Assembly: GCA_025617745.1 (NCBI GenBank)
Contig: CM046867.1
Location: forward strand, 24,544,705 to 24,608,704
Direction: 5' to 3'
DNA: 64,000 nt
Source: Heliocidaris erythrogramma
Taxonomy: Eukaryota > Echinodermata > Echinoidea > Camarodonta > Echinometridae
In this document: in pieces, positions 1 through 11,700 of the stretch
Numbering within the stretch: position 1 is the stretch's first letter
Layout: each line of letters starts with the position of its first letter
Program-made: the position numbers and the translations under genes
Notes under the pieces: generated by a model
What the model was told of the DNA's origin: nothing
Seen by the model: only the letters and a program-made list of their open reading frames with translations
Databases searched by the model: none

Positions 1-290
1 AATCATGTAAAGTAATTTGTGTAAGGTCATATTTCTTTTTAAATAAAAAAAAAAGATTTAAAAATTGTGAAATATACCAATCTTTTGACCTCTGCTTGAT
101 ATGGTCTCTGGAATTGGCATACATTATCAATCTATCCCAAGCTGAATTCTAGTCAGAAATTATATTGTAAGTCAGTAAATTTTAGTGACAAATATGGGTG
201 ATTATTATTTGTATGAAGGGTTTTCAGGCAACCAGAAAATTGATTAATATCTCATGGTTTGTGTAAAAGTACCAAGATGACCGTGCAATA
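1..290. other. AT-rich sequence, nothing recognised
   Basis: No coding potential, repeat structure or RNA gene was seen here. The 17-base word ATATCTCATGGTTTGTG at about 247-263 recurs just beyond the neighbouring MITE near 1218-1234. Confidence 0.5.
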
Positions 291-1208
291 CAGTGCGTAT
301 AAAAAAAAGTATACCCAACTTTGGTAGCTTTGCATAAAAAAATTTACATCTGTGTGACCTTGAAATTCATTTCATAGTAATGAGTAACTAATATGTCCAA
401 TGATACCTTATTTATGGTACAACTTTGCTGTCATGGATGATTGAGTACCAGGGTTTTTAAAAAGAGCCCTCAAAATCCTGTTGTTCCAAGATTTGGTTGA
501 TGCAACAAATGTGGATCAAAATCACATGCCTGTGTTACTTTAGTCGTGAGTCTAATCATTAATTCTTATTTGTGCCTTAATGGTTTGCGTTTAAAAGTTC
601 ATTGTGTTTAAGCTTTCATTGGGCCGTAATTCAACTCATGCCCAGCTTGCAAACTTCATGTTGTATTACATCACCTTGACACAAAATGCTCTCCAGATTT
701 GTCAGTTGCACCAGCTCACCTGCATAACGTATTGACTCGAAGAGAACATGAAATCAATGTTTAACTGACTTCAAGGAATAATGAAAGGTAAGAAAGGATA
801 GGTACACAATTGTTGATAACTACTTAAGAAATCAACAGTGCCATTAAGACAAGAATTTTTGTTGATGCTTGCTTCTAAAATATACAAAATCAATGAAAAA
901 AAAGGTCGCAATCATAAAAAAAACTTCGCAATTGTTAACAGACTGAAACAAATAATACATAATTTCATGAACGGCTTTTGACATGCATGCTTTGCTTCAG
1001 CCCAAATTTGGTACAAGTGGACTTTGACACGATCTTTTAAATACCCTGGTGCTCGGTCATCTGTGGCAGCAAAGTTATGAATAAGGTATCAATGGACAGA
1101 ATATTAGTTACTCTTTACCATGAAATAAATCTGAAGGTCACAGAATATGTAAATTGTATGTACGAAGCTACCAAAGTTGGGTATACTTTTTTTTTTTAAT
1201 ATGCACTG
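291..1208. mobile_element. TA-flanked MITE with long terminal inverted repeats
   Basis: The left end CAGTGCGTATAAAAAAAAGT and the right end (reverse complement CAGTGCATATTAAAAAAAAA) are inverted, flanked by TA on both sides. Inversion continues inward through the AGTATACCCAACTTTGGTAGC block for roughly 200 bases per arm. No transposase is present. TA duplication suggests the Tc1/mariner group. A shorter relative sits at 7021-7472. Confidence 0.75.
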
Positions 1209-1210
1209 TA

Positions 1211-4200
1211 TATTTCCATATCTCATGGTTTGTGGTGCGTGTGACGCCTAAAAATATGCAAAGGTTACCACAGTGGATGTATGCGCGCAGCCCTTGCAAG
1301 ATGATTTAAAGACAAAACAATGTTTTTCTACCTATGTCTTATGTTGAAGTCAATACAAAAACATTAGGACATGTTTTGGTGAAAATTGAGGAACTAGGTT
1401 TCATACAATTAATAATATTGAATGGCTTTTCTTTCGTGGGGAAACAAGTGTATATCATACTCGCTTTGAAATAAGTGCTGACATGTGAAATATGCCCATA
1501 GCTCGTGCGATATACCCTTGTATCTCACTCAAGGCCATTCAGTATTATATAAATATTATGATAAGTGGCAGTGCTTCTACACTGCAATTACATGTTATCA
1601 ATTTGTGGACTGCAACTATAGCACTGTTCCATAAGAGACATATATCTTCAGGAATAATAACAACAACAAAAGAAGAAGGAATGTCAGTCACACAGTTAGG
1701 ATTCATACAAAAACAATATATCTGTAAACTTTTAAGTTTACATTTAAAAACATTTGCCATACTAAATAACATATAAAAAGTAATATTCACATATAAATAA
1801 GTGTTGCTCCACATTTAAGCATTCATTTACACTATGTACACATGTATAGATACAACTTTACAATCGTGAATGAAATAATTTCAGCTTCACATGATGATCA
1901 CAATGAAAAACGAACATTGCTGATTGGAGGCCCTAGCAAATGATGTGTCTATAATGAATTATGAACTTGGTTTGGGGGTGTGGGGTGTCTTTCTATTTTT
2001 TTTAATTACCCTCTGTTCATAATGCTAAGTGCATTTTTTTTTAGTTGGAGGGGGATAGGTTATTTTTGTCTGTCGCTGCCACTTCTATAATGAGCTCCCA
2101 CCAGACCAGACAGTACATGTAGTTAAGCTCCATGAATTCCTGTGTGCACTGTTACACACAAGTAAAATCTACCAGTATTTACTTGACTTTCAATTAAGAT
2201 TCACTATTTTAACAAATAATTCAATAACATGAATCATTTTATGACATGCAGCTCATCATCAGAGACATACATGTATCGTGTATAATCATGAGTGCATACT
2301 GAGACATCAATATTTGATGATAACAAACCGACCCGATTACTTCCGATGCTTTGGTTAACATTAACTTCCAATCATATTATAGTGAAATGACTGGTCTTTT
2401 TTAATCCAATGATCAATACATGGACTATTGTATCAAGATAGACCATGGAAAGGCAATGGATAGTCAAGGAAGCCACAAAACTAGCTGAACTGAACAGGAC
2501 AACATATTCTCATGGTTTCCATTACAGATCTATATTTTGTACACATTGAACTCTACCTTGGTATTTTTAACACGAGACTTTACATTACACATGAGATTCA
2601 GCATTACACATTTGATGTACAATTAATTAGCAACATGCAAACAACAAAAACCCAATTAAATCTTTACTATTTAACAAGCCAAATAGACATTCTATCTGTC
2701 TTACTTTTGAATATCTGCTTTTTAACTCTTTCCATCCATTCCTTGTGTTTAAAAAAAATTTAAATAGAAAATAAAATTCATAAACCTGTTTGCAGACACT
2801 TAAGCCTTATAGAAATTTTGATATTGCCTAGTTTTTTTAATTTAACATGTTTGTACAACTGTATTAAGAAGATAATGCATCACATACATTACCGGTAAAG
2901 TGGCAAGATAAAAAAACTTTATAGCAACAATATAATCAATCTAGAAAACTGCTGAACCATAAAGAGAAATCGATTAAAGTGATAATAGTTTAGATTCCAT
3001 GTAAGATTACATATAACTACATTGTAAATATTGTGTTTTATAATATATCAGTCTATCACAAGTATATGTAAAGGAAAAAATTGCTATTCTTTTTACAACT
3101 ATACAATCTCTACCACTGGGAAAACACCAAAATATGCTGCCGAAAATAGATGTATACTATCAGAAATAATTTATAGATTGTATAATCGGGTGTATCATCA
3201 GGCGGAGGATACTTCTGAAAAATCTAGCTTACTAGAAATGTCTGCAGTTCTATTTTTCTTCATCTTGTAGTATTTTCTACTCATTTATTCAAATATTACT
3301 CAGTATACACTTATTGCTGAAAATATAACTTATGCCATTAACTTGAAAAGATAAATGCACCAAAATGAAATAATAGAGAAGATATTAAAATACAACTTGA
3401 CATTACTTTACCTTTATAAGAAACCTTCACTGCTGCGTACATGTACAGTCAACAACTACGTAAGTCAACCTTGCACAAGTCAACAAATTGGCCAGAAAAC
3501 CATAATATATCCCATTTTTATTCCTTAACAAGATTTCTGTGTTTTAAGAGTTTATTTTTACTTCTGATTTTGGCTTTGTTCAAGAGAAATTCTAGCCCAT
3601 ATATTGAAGAATATGAGTTAATTTTATTGTGTAAAAAGAGATTGGATACCATCTGTATGTAATTGGTGTATTTACATTACCATACCAAGAAAATTCTCTT
3701 TAAAGCACATTCATTTTGTTACAGGAAAGGTTGTATGCCTATGGAACAAGAGAAGAAAACAAAGGTGGCAAAGACACATTGACTTAAGATATTTAAGTCA
3801 AAAGTGTTTCATTTTCATGTGACTGATAAATATATCATGGATGTGTATATAAGTTTTTCTTAATTAGTCCCCATCCAAAAGACTTATGCATGATTGACTT
3901 TCTGTAGTTTGTAAAGAAATTTACCCTCCGTAAGCCTCTTGCAATATTGTATGATTAACACATGTAAGTGCCTACATGTAAGTGGTATATTCAATGATGC
4001 ATAAATAACTTTTACACATATTGCAAAACAGTTTCAACTACTAGAAACTATCAAAATTTGAAGTTCATCAAACTCATCTTCTGCAGTCCCTTTGGTCTTT
4101 GTCAGGAGGCTCTTTTGCATTGAACCAAATGCAATAACACATTTCAATCTTTCTCCAAACAAAAAACATGATTATTTCCATTTTAATTCTGATGAGGAAG

Positions 4201-5697
4201 AAATTTACATAGCATGAAATGGGAAAGAAAGGGGCATTCTCACAGCAATTTGCTGCCATATAATGTATAAGTACACAGTCCAACAAAAGTTAGTTCAAAA
4301 TGATAGACTGGCAAAGCATACAATTTGCCAGATTCTGTACTATATTTAGCATATCAATAGACTATTCTAGTATGCCAATTTAATTTCATTGCTAGGAATA
4401 CATAAACATACAATACTGGTTCATGCTAGTGATATTTACAAGCTCTTGTACAATAAATGTTCATTAAAAAAAGAATTGAAGACACATAACGATTTGAAGA
4501 CAAACTCTATAAATGCAATAATTCATAATGTCCATTTTCATTCAAATGAACTGGTGAGAATGCATGCATAGAATTTAGACATAAAGGGTGGCAGACATTT
4601 CTAAAGAGACAATAGGTAGACGCAGAATTAAAGGCAAAGGAAAAGTCATGATTATCATGACTAAAATGACCTATGTCAATATTTTGCTCCACTATTATCC
4701 ATATTTGCAGCACAATGGACTAAATTATACTCATAGTTTGTAGGAAAAGAGTATTGTTCATCACAAACTTCAACCTTGAAGCTATACCTGAAAGTCACGT
4801 AAAAAAACTTGTTTTATATCTTCATTTATATAACTTGTCTAATATCTTTTGTTAAACTTGGGATTATTCTATGAAAAATTCATGAAAAATGTATTAATGC
4901 TTTTCGTTACAAAAAAGAACACTTCCCTTGACCAGATTTTTGACTAGCTCTGAATGATAATAGAAGTATTGACATGTACCATATTCATTCTAAATTCGTA
5001 TTTTGCAGCATTTCCCTCCAAACTTATGTATGAGACCAACAAATTCCTTGAGGGGCTGTAAAATAAATGTTACTGTTACTTTGCAAATTCAATACAATCT
5101 CCTGAAATAATTAGATCTATTTTATCATATCATTTTCCCTGGAAGGATTTCCCATGCATTTTGAAGATGGATTGTCAGGATTAATCCTACAAAAACACCC
5201 CCAAATGTTTGGGAGTAATTAATGTATCAATGGGAAATATTGGACATAATAATCTATCTTTCAAGAACAGTAATTATCTTTACCAAGAATATTTCAATCC
5301 AAACCTGTTTAACCAAGGCAAACAAATCCCCACATATTTGTCTTACATGTACACAATGTACAGGTCACTTGCATACAACATACATAATATGGATCCAAAA
5401 AAATAGGAAAAAGGAAGAAATCACATATTTCTTTAATAGTATGAAAAAAAAGAAAATATTCTCTTGTAAAAAGAGAGGTCAAGAGCAATATTGACAAATC
5501 AAACAATAAGAGAGAAAAGAGAAATATACTGCTTTTATATGCAAGACATCCTCACTCATTACCTACATGAATAACACACAAATGAAGAACATATTACGTC
5601 ATGAAACATGTACTTATCCCAAGTAAGCCAATTGCACACAGGAAATTGACCTCTTTTTATGAGATGAGATGTTGACTGGTGAGGGCAGCAAATAACC
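1211..5697 (-). other. SCOC 3' flank and likely 3' UTR, no gene seen
   Basis: AT-rich sequence without credible coding regions; reading frames are short and low in complexity. Part of it next to 5698 should be SCOC 3' UTR. A G-rich stretch near 1970-2060 (GGTTTGGGGGTGTGGGG) is the only compositional oddity. I could not place a convincing polyadenylation site. Confidence 0.4.
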
Positions 5698-5731
5698 TCA
5701 CTTGTCCGACTTCTTGCTTTTGCCCCCTGAC
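5698..5731 (-). CDS. SCOC: Predicted SCOC terminal exon 4 (Lys-rich tail)
   Basis: A strong acceptor with a long pyrimidine tract (TTTCTTTTTTCTTCCTC, then CTACTAG) precedes G TCA GGG GGC..., which completes the AAG codon left open by the donor at 6663. The exon encodes [10 protein letters not shown] and a TGA stop. The phase match and the strength of both splice sites support it; there is no conservation evidence. The 3' UTR would run to the left. Confidence 0.6.
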
Positions 5732-8700
5732 CTAGTAGGATTAAAAAGAGGAAGAAAAAAGAAATAACGAAAACTCATCAAATGATAATCTCTAACAAAC
5801 AGTTTGCATCAAATGTTGCACTTAGAAAGTAATCATAAGTTGGTTAACAGTCTTATTGGTAATGAAATAATTCACTTTATTTTTAACTCAATATTGTCAA
5901 TGTTTGGTAAATGCTACGTGTATGCAAGTGATGCATAGCTGCTTGAAAGTTTTCCACTTGTACCTCTACATGTAATTGTAAGGAATCAATCATGAGATGC
6001 TTAATTCATACACCGGTACATTTTATTCTTTTTACAGTTTTAATTATTCATTCTACTATATCAATATAGCTGTCAACGCAAATGAGTGCAATTTTGCTAA
6101 GGGCCGGTAACCACTTCACGGCACCTCAAAGCAAGGTCTTGAGCTCTTCCAAATATGCTGAAAATGGAGGCAAGATAAATATTTGAAATATTCTGTTGTG
6201 CTAGGGAGAATCCTCACTAAATATATTTTGGATACAGTGAATCTTTGCTAATATTCATGAAAAGGACCGCAAATCTTTGAAGAATTTTCTTTGGCTATAT
6301 TAGGGATTAGCTGCCCATCTTTTGCTCCCATTTCAATATGCTGTTTACAATGTACATCATCTGCTGTGAGCCAGAAGAGTGTTAAATGCAAAGTGATGCG
6401 GGTAAACAACCTTCTGGCACTCCACAGGCGACGTGCAAGTCATGATTTCTTCATATTATTAATAAAAATAACATTGTGTTTTTATAAAGCACCTTATATA
6501 TTTACGATGTCTCAAAGTGCTTTACAGATATATTATTGCCATTGTCACTGCAATAATGCTTGCCCGGACACAATATATGCACACTCCCTGGGGAGCATTC
6601 CAGCCAGGCGCTTTACTGTTCAGTAGGTCAGAAAACATTTGCAGATCCCAAACCAAACTTACTTCTTCTTGTTTTTTGGTGATGTTGACTGAAACATGCT
6701 GGAGGCTGACATGAGGTTCTCAATGTACTGTCCTAGGACCTGGTTCTCAGATTTCAGCTTCAGATTTTCTTCCTTCACTTTGTCCACTCGGAGAGAAAGG
6801 TCTGCAAAACAATACCATTCAAAGATGAGCATAAAAAAGGACATGTACATTTTTGGTAACGTTAAACATATTAGGGTTGGAAGCCTCAATGTCATGTTCC
6901 TTTCAGACACTTACCCTAAAATTCATCTAAACTCATGGATGAAATATCAACATATCTGGCACATGTATCTTGTGATACAAGCAGAACAATACAAGCAAGT
7001 CCCTTTCGCTACCAGAACTACAGTGCATATCAAAAAATAGTATAACCAACTTTGGTCGCTTCGTATAAAAAATTTACATTCTCTGTGACCAAGACATGTA
7101 TTTCATGGTAAAAAGTAACTAATATTCTGTCCAACGATACCTAGCCTTATTGACAACTTTTCTGACGCGGATGACTGGGTACCAGGGTTTTTCAAAAGAG
7201 TCGTCAAAATCCCCTTGTTCCTAGTTTTTGCTGATGCAACAAAATGTGGATCAAAACCACATACTGTACATGTAACTGTTACTTTAGTCTTTAGATTGAC
7301 ACAATCTTTTACAAACCCTGGTGTTCCGTCATCTGTAGCAGCAAAGTTATGAATAAGAATGGACAGAATATTAGTTACTTTTTAACACAAAATAAATCTG
7401 AAGGTCACAGAATATGAAAATTTTATGTACAAAGCTACCAAAGTTGGGTATACTTTTTTTTTATACGCACTGTATACATGTACATGTATATTAATTAGTA
7501 ATTGATACTCCAGGTTTGCTCAAGTGGGTAATTCAATCTCGGCCCGAAACATTTAGGTAATACAAAGAGTAGGTCAGGGTTAGGGTTTCATGGAAAAAAA
7601 AATCCTGGTGCATCGAGATTGTCTAAAAACCAAAATGTTTCTATCAAAAAGCCTTGGAAACTACATGAGAACCAATCAACGAAACAAGGAAAACTCCATC
7701 CAGCAAGACTAATCTGTTTCCCCTTTCACCTTGGCAATTTCCCCTCTTATTTCTCTACACTGACCAAACCTGCATTGACCTGGGCAACATTTCTTGTATT
7801 ACTCTCTTTCCTTCCTTCCTTCATTCCTTCCTCCCTCTGTATGATTAATATCTCCTTGTTTTCAACAATGTTCTCAAAGCCCCTCCGTGGCCTCCTAACA
7901 TGAATCAACATCAAGCACTAGTGTCAATGTATACTTTGCATACTACATGTATATCATAATAATAACGATGATACCTTTTTATATGGTTCCGTACCAGTTA
8001 CAAGTATCATTATCACTGGATTCAACTACTGAGTATACTGGGGAGCATTCCAGCTACCCCGGTAGTCACCCACTTTATATGGGCTTGTACATTTTAATCC
8101 AATGACACTGACATTTGCATCCTAGTGGGTACCAATGATACATGTAAGTTTCCATTTACCATCTAGAGTATTCTGTAATTCCAGGACCTGACATATAAGC
8201 CTAGCTTTCTCCTCAGCGTCTTCCCCATCGTCTGTGGAGCAGTCATTAGCTCGGTTGACATCAGTGGGAAGGGAAGCGGAGTCTGCACAGAAAAACAAAA
8301 TATATGGGGATAATTTCTTGAAGCATTATTCACTAAGCAGATGAAAGAATGTTATACCACTGGCTGAAAGAATCTGTCACAATCTTCAGAATTCAGTTAG
8401 AGAAACTGTGAAAAAACATTGTATGGATGTATAATTATATTGTACTCAGTGTACACCCACTAATACACTCTACACAGTATGATCCAAGTACACAAAATTT
8501 TACATACGACTACACGTACATTATAATTTTTTTAAACAGATGGGGTGCCTGTGAGAGTGTGGGTATGTACTAAGAAAGGAAATCTCTAAAGATAATCTAA
8601 TGCCAACAGGGAGAAAACAATTTTTTTTTTTTTTTTGCTTTAAATTAATACTCGTGTTTTATTCGATCTGAATTAAACAACTCACCTGACTCTTTACATG

Positions 8701-11700
8701 TAGCCACCCATGCATGTCAAAATATCTCCACTCACACATCACTCACGAAAACCATCATTTACATGTATGTGGGACTGTGTCAATTTCGGCGGGTGACCTC
8801 TTAAGTTTAAGAGGTAAAAACACCAGAATAATCAGCAAAATTCTGTGAAAATACTTCCTTCATACATTTTAGGATGATAAAATATCATATATCCAGACAA
8901 TTTCTTGCACTGAATCACTGTCACCAAGATCAAGTGAAATTTCAGGCTGTTTGGGGGAAGCGATCTTGCCCCTGTGAAGCTTTCATTTGAGCTGGAGGTT
9001 GCCGGTTTTGCACCCCTCGCTTATTGGAGGTAATCCCGGGGGCGGCGGCACGGAGGTACATGTACCGAGTGTGAGGTGTGAGTACCGGTATACACCTTGC
9101 ATAGCTCTTGAGTAACATAAACACAAACATGCTACTGACGTGATGCCTTATAGCATACTGAAGTTCAGGTGGTCTCATTAACAGTTGCTAGGCATCCAGA
9201 GACTCTCTGTGGTGTTTAATAGATTAGTTGTTTGCTAGGGATCGGTTGTGATTTTACTGATTTTAACTGAGGTTACATATGAGGTTGCCAAATGGCCGGT
9301 AACGTATGTTTTAGTAACGCTTTTTTTCATTTTAACTTAGGTATGATTCGCACAGAAGATATTTGGTCACTTATGAAACCAAATCATTTCTCTCAGACAT
9401 GGTTACCATGTTCTTATGTTTGGCTACCTTTGCCAAGATTTAATCAATTTGTTATTTACTTTTGATACACGTAGGGATGGTAACGTAGGATACTATTAAC
9501 CATACAGTCACAAACACGCTTATATATGCATCATTTCTCCGAAGTGGATACTCAAACAGCATTTCTATTCTAAGTAAATCGAGATGAGGTATTAGTCAGG
9601 GGTTCCGACGACAGAAACATACATGTAACGTCAAAGTTAAGAAAAACTAATAACGGAAAGGTTATATGTATGCATCTTAGGTAATGTATGTTTCCAGGAC
9701 CTTTGCAACCGATTTCATTAATGAAATATTTAACTTTGAATATTTATCAGACATTATCCTTTTTTCTGGTGCACCAACAAATCAGTTTGTTTTAATAACA
9801 CTAGTTATATATGCATGAAAACAAAAATTTCTTTTCACCAACATCGTAAATTATGTCTAATTATTACTTTGCGACATGGAGCTTTGACCCACTTGCAATA
9901 TTTATAAAAGTGCAATTTCTAAAATAATCATGCCTGATTGCGCAGATATTCAGAAGTTTATAGTTCATTATGTTGTGTTTAAGGATGTCATATTACTGCC
10001 ACTCATAACTTGTGAAAATATTGAATATTCTTAACTAAATGAGTGTGACACGTTTTTCCAATTGTGACCCTCTACCACAATAAGTCGCAATCAGAGTTCT
10101 AAAGTAAACGGCTGAAAAAGGTTGGTTGGGGTGGACATTTTAAGTTTTTGGTATTTTCTGAAAGCTAATTCATTAATCTACCATCTGACAAACTTTTGGG
10201 GTAAAATACCATGTTGAAAAATGTTTACTCTCATCCAAAAAGACAATTTTTTCCTGGAGATTCAAACTTTGTGAGTCAGCGTGCTGTGATCATACTTCAC
10301 ATCACTTTTCTTGTATAGCTCAAAAACTATGCACTGTCTGACATTCAACATCTACAGAAAGACAGAAATATATCTATTCTAAAGGTATGAAAAGTTTCAA
10401 CCCAACACAATGAGTATTCACAGTGTAGACTTTGGAGTTTTGACTCAACCTTTTGTGCAACAAACAACAGGACACAGATTAGGTGCTCTTAAATGGTCAC
10501 GCTTCTTTAGAGCTGTTTTCTCTATTGTTTCAGTCATTAGTCTGTCTGACACTCTGATATTATGTAATTTAAAAGGGTTTGCTTAGTCTATACAAGAATA
10601 TAATTTTTAAGCTTAGAATCTGAACTTTCAAACTGTGCTGAAATAAAAAAAACAATTTCCCACTTATTGGTCGTTTGTGGTGTACACTTGTACATTTTTA
10701 GTGGTTTTGACCCTCCAGACCTTCTTACCACATAGAATTACTTCGATATTAGGCATGAGAGTGTATAATCTTCAGCACATAGATCTATGTGTGCAATGAA
10801 GGAGCAAGATTACCAGGCAAAAACAGCAAGATCATTTCACTTGATCAAGGTGATAAAGATCCTATTTGGCATGAAATCAGCTGTCATCATCCTACAATTT
10901 AGGAAGTATCATCTCAAAATTTGGCCTAGTATTTTTTGTTTACTTCATTTCAAGTTAAAGGTCGTGACCACTGCCAAAATTGACACCTAGGCTGGGGTAG
11001 CCAGGATGGCTTCGTGAGTGTAAAAAAAACAAGAGCCCCAGGGGGCACGACGCTCACCTGAGGTGGATCAATTCACATCTGGTGCATGCTCTCTCTAGCA
11101 CCACCAGGAGATATGTTAGAAATTGAAACAACTAGGAGGATGTACATGTATATGAGATGATGTTAGAAATTAACATAATTCCCCCCCCCCCCCCCCCACC
11201 CATGGTCTACAATGTCATGTATTATTTGAATCCCCTACCCCTAAGGATGATTCCTACCAAGTTTGGTTGAATTCCGATCATGTGTTTTGGAGAAGATCAG
11301 AATGTACATTTTGCCTGGCAGCGCCCCCCCCCCCTCCAGTATGTTACCCCCGCAGGCCCCTATAGGGCCACTCAGAGAAATTTCATGAACAACATTCATT
11401 CTTCATCTATAGAGGTATCTCCATACACAATACCAAGTCTGAGCTATGCCTGGTTCTGGAGAAGAAGATGTTTGAAATTTACATAGCTTTTACAATTGGG
11501 GGCCCTCCCCCAGGGCCCCCCTGGGGGCCACATGTACCATTTTAGCAACTTTGGGTCCCCTACCCCTAAGGATGATTCCTACCAAGTTTGGTTGAATTCC
11601 AATCATGTGTTTTGGAGAAGAAGATCAGAATGTACATTTTGCCTGGCAGCGCCCCCCCCCTCCAGTATGTTACCCCCACAGGGCCCCTATAGGACCACTC

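Noticed and set aside
8942..9178. GC-richer stretch as an alternative SCOC first exon or promoter
   Set aside because: No in-frame donor linking to the exon at 8282 was found; left as a compositional note.
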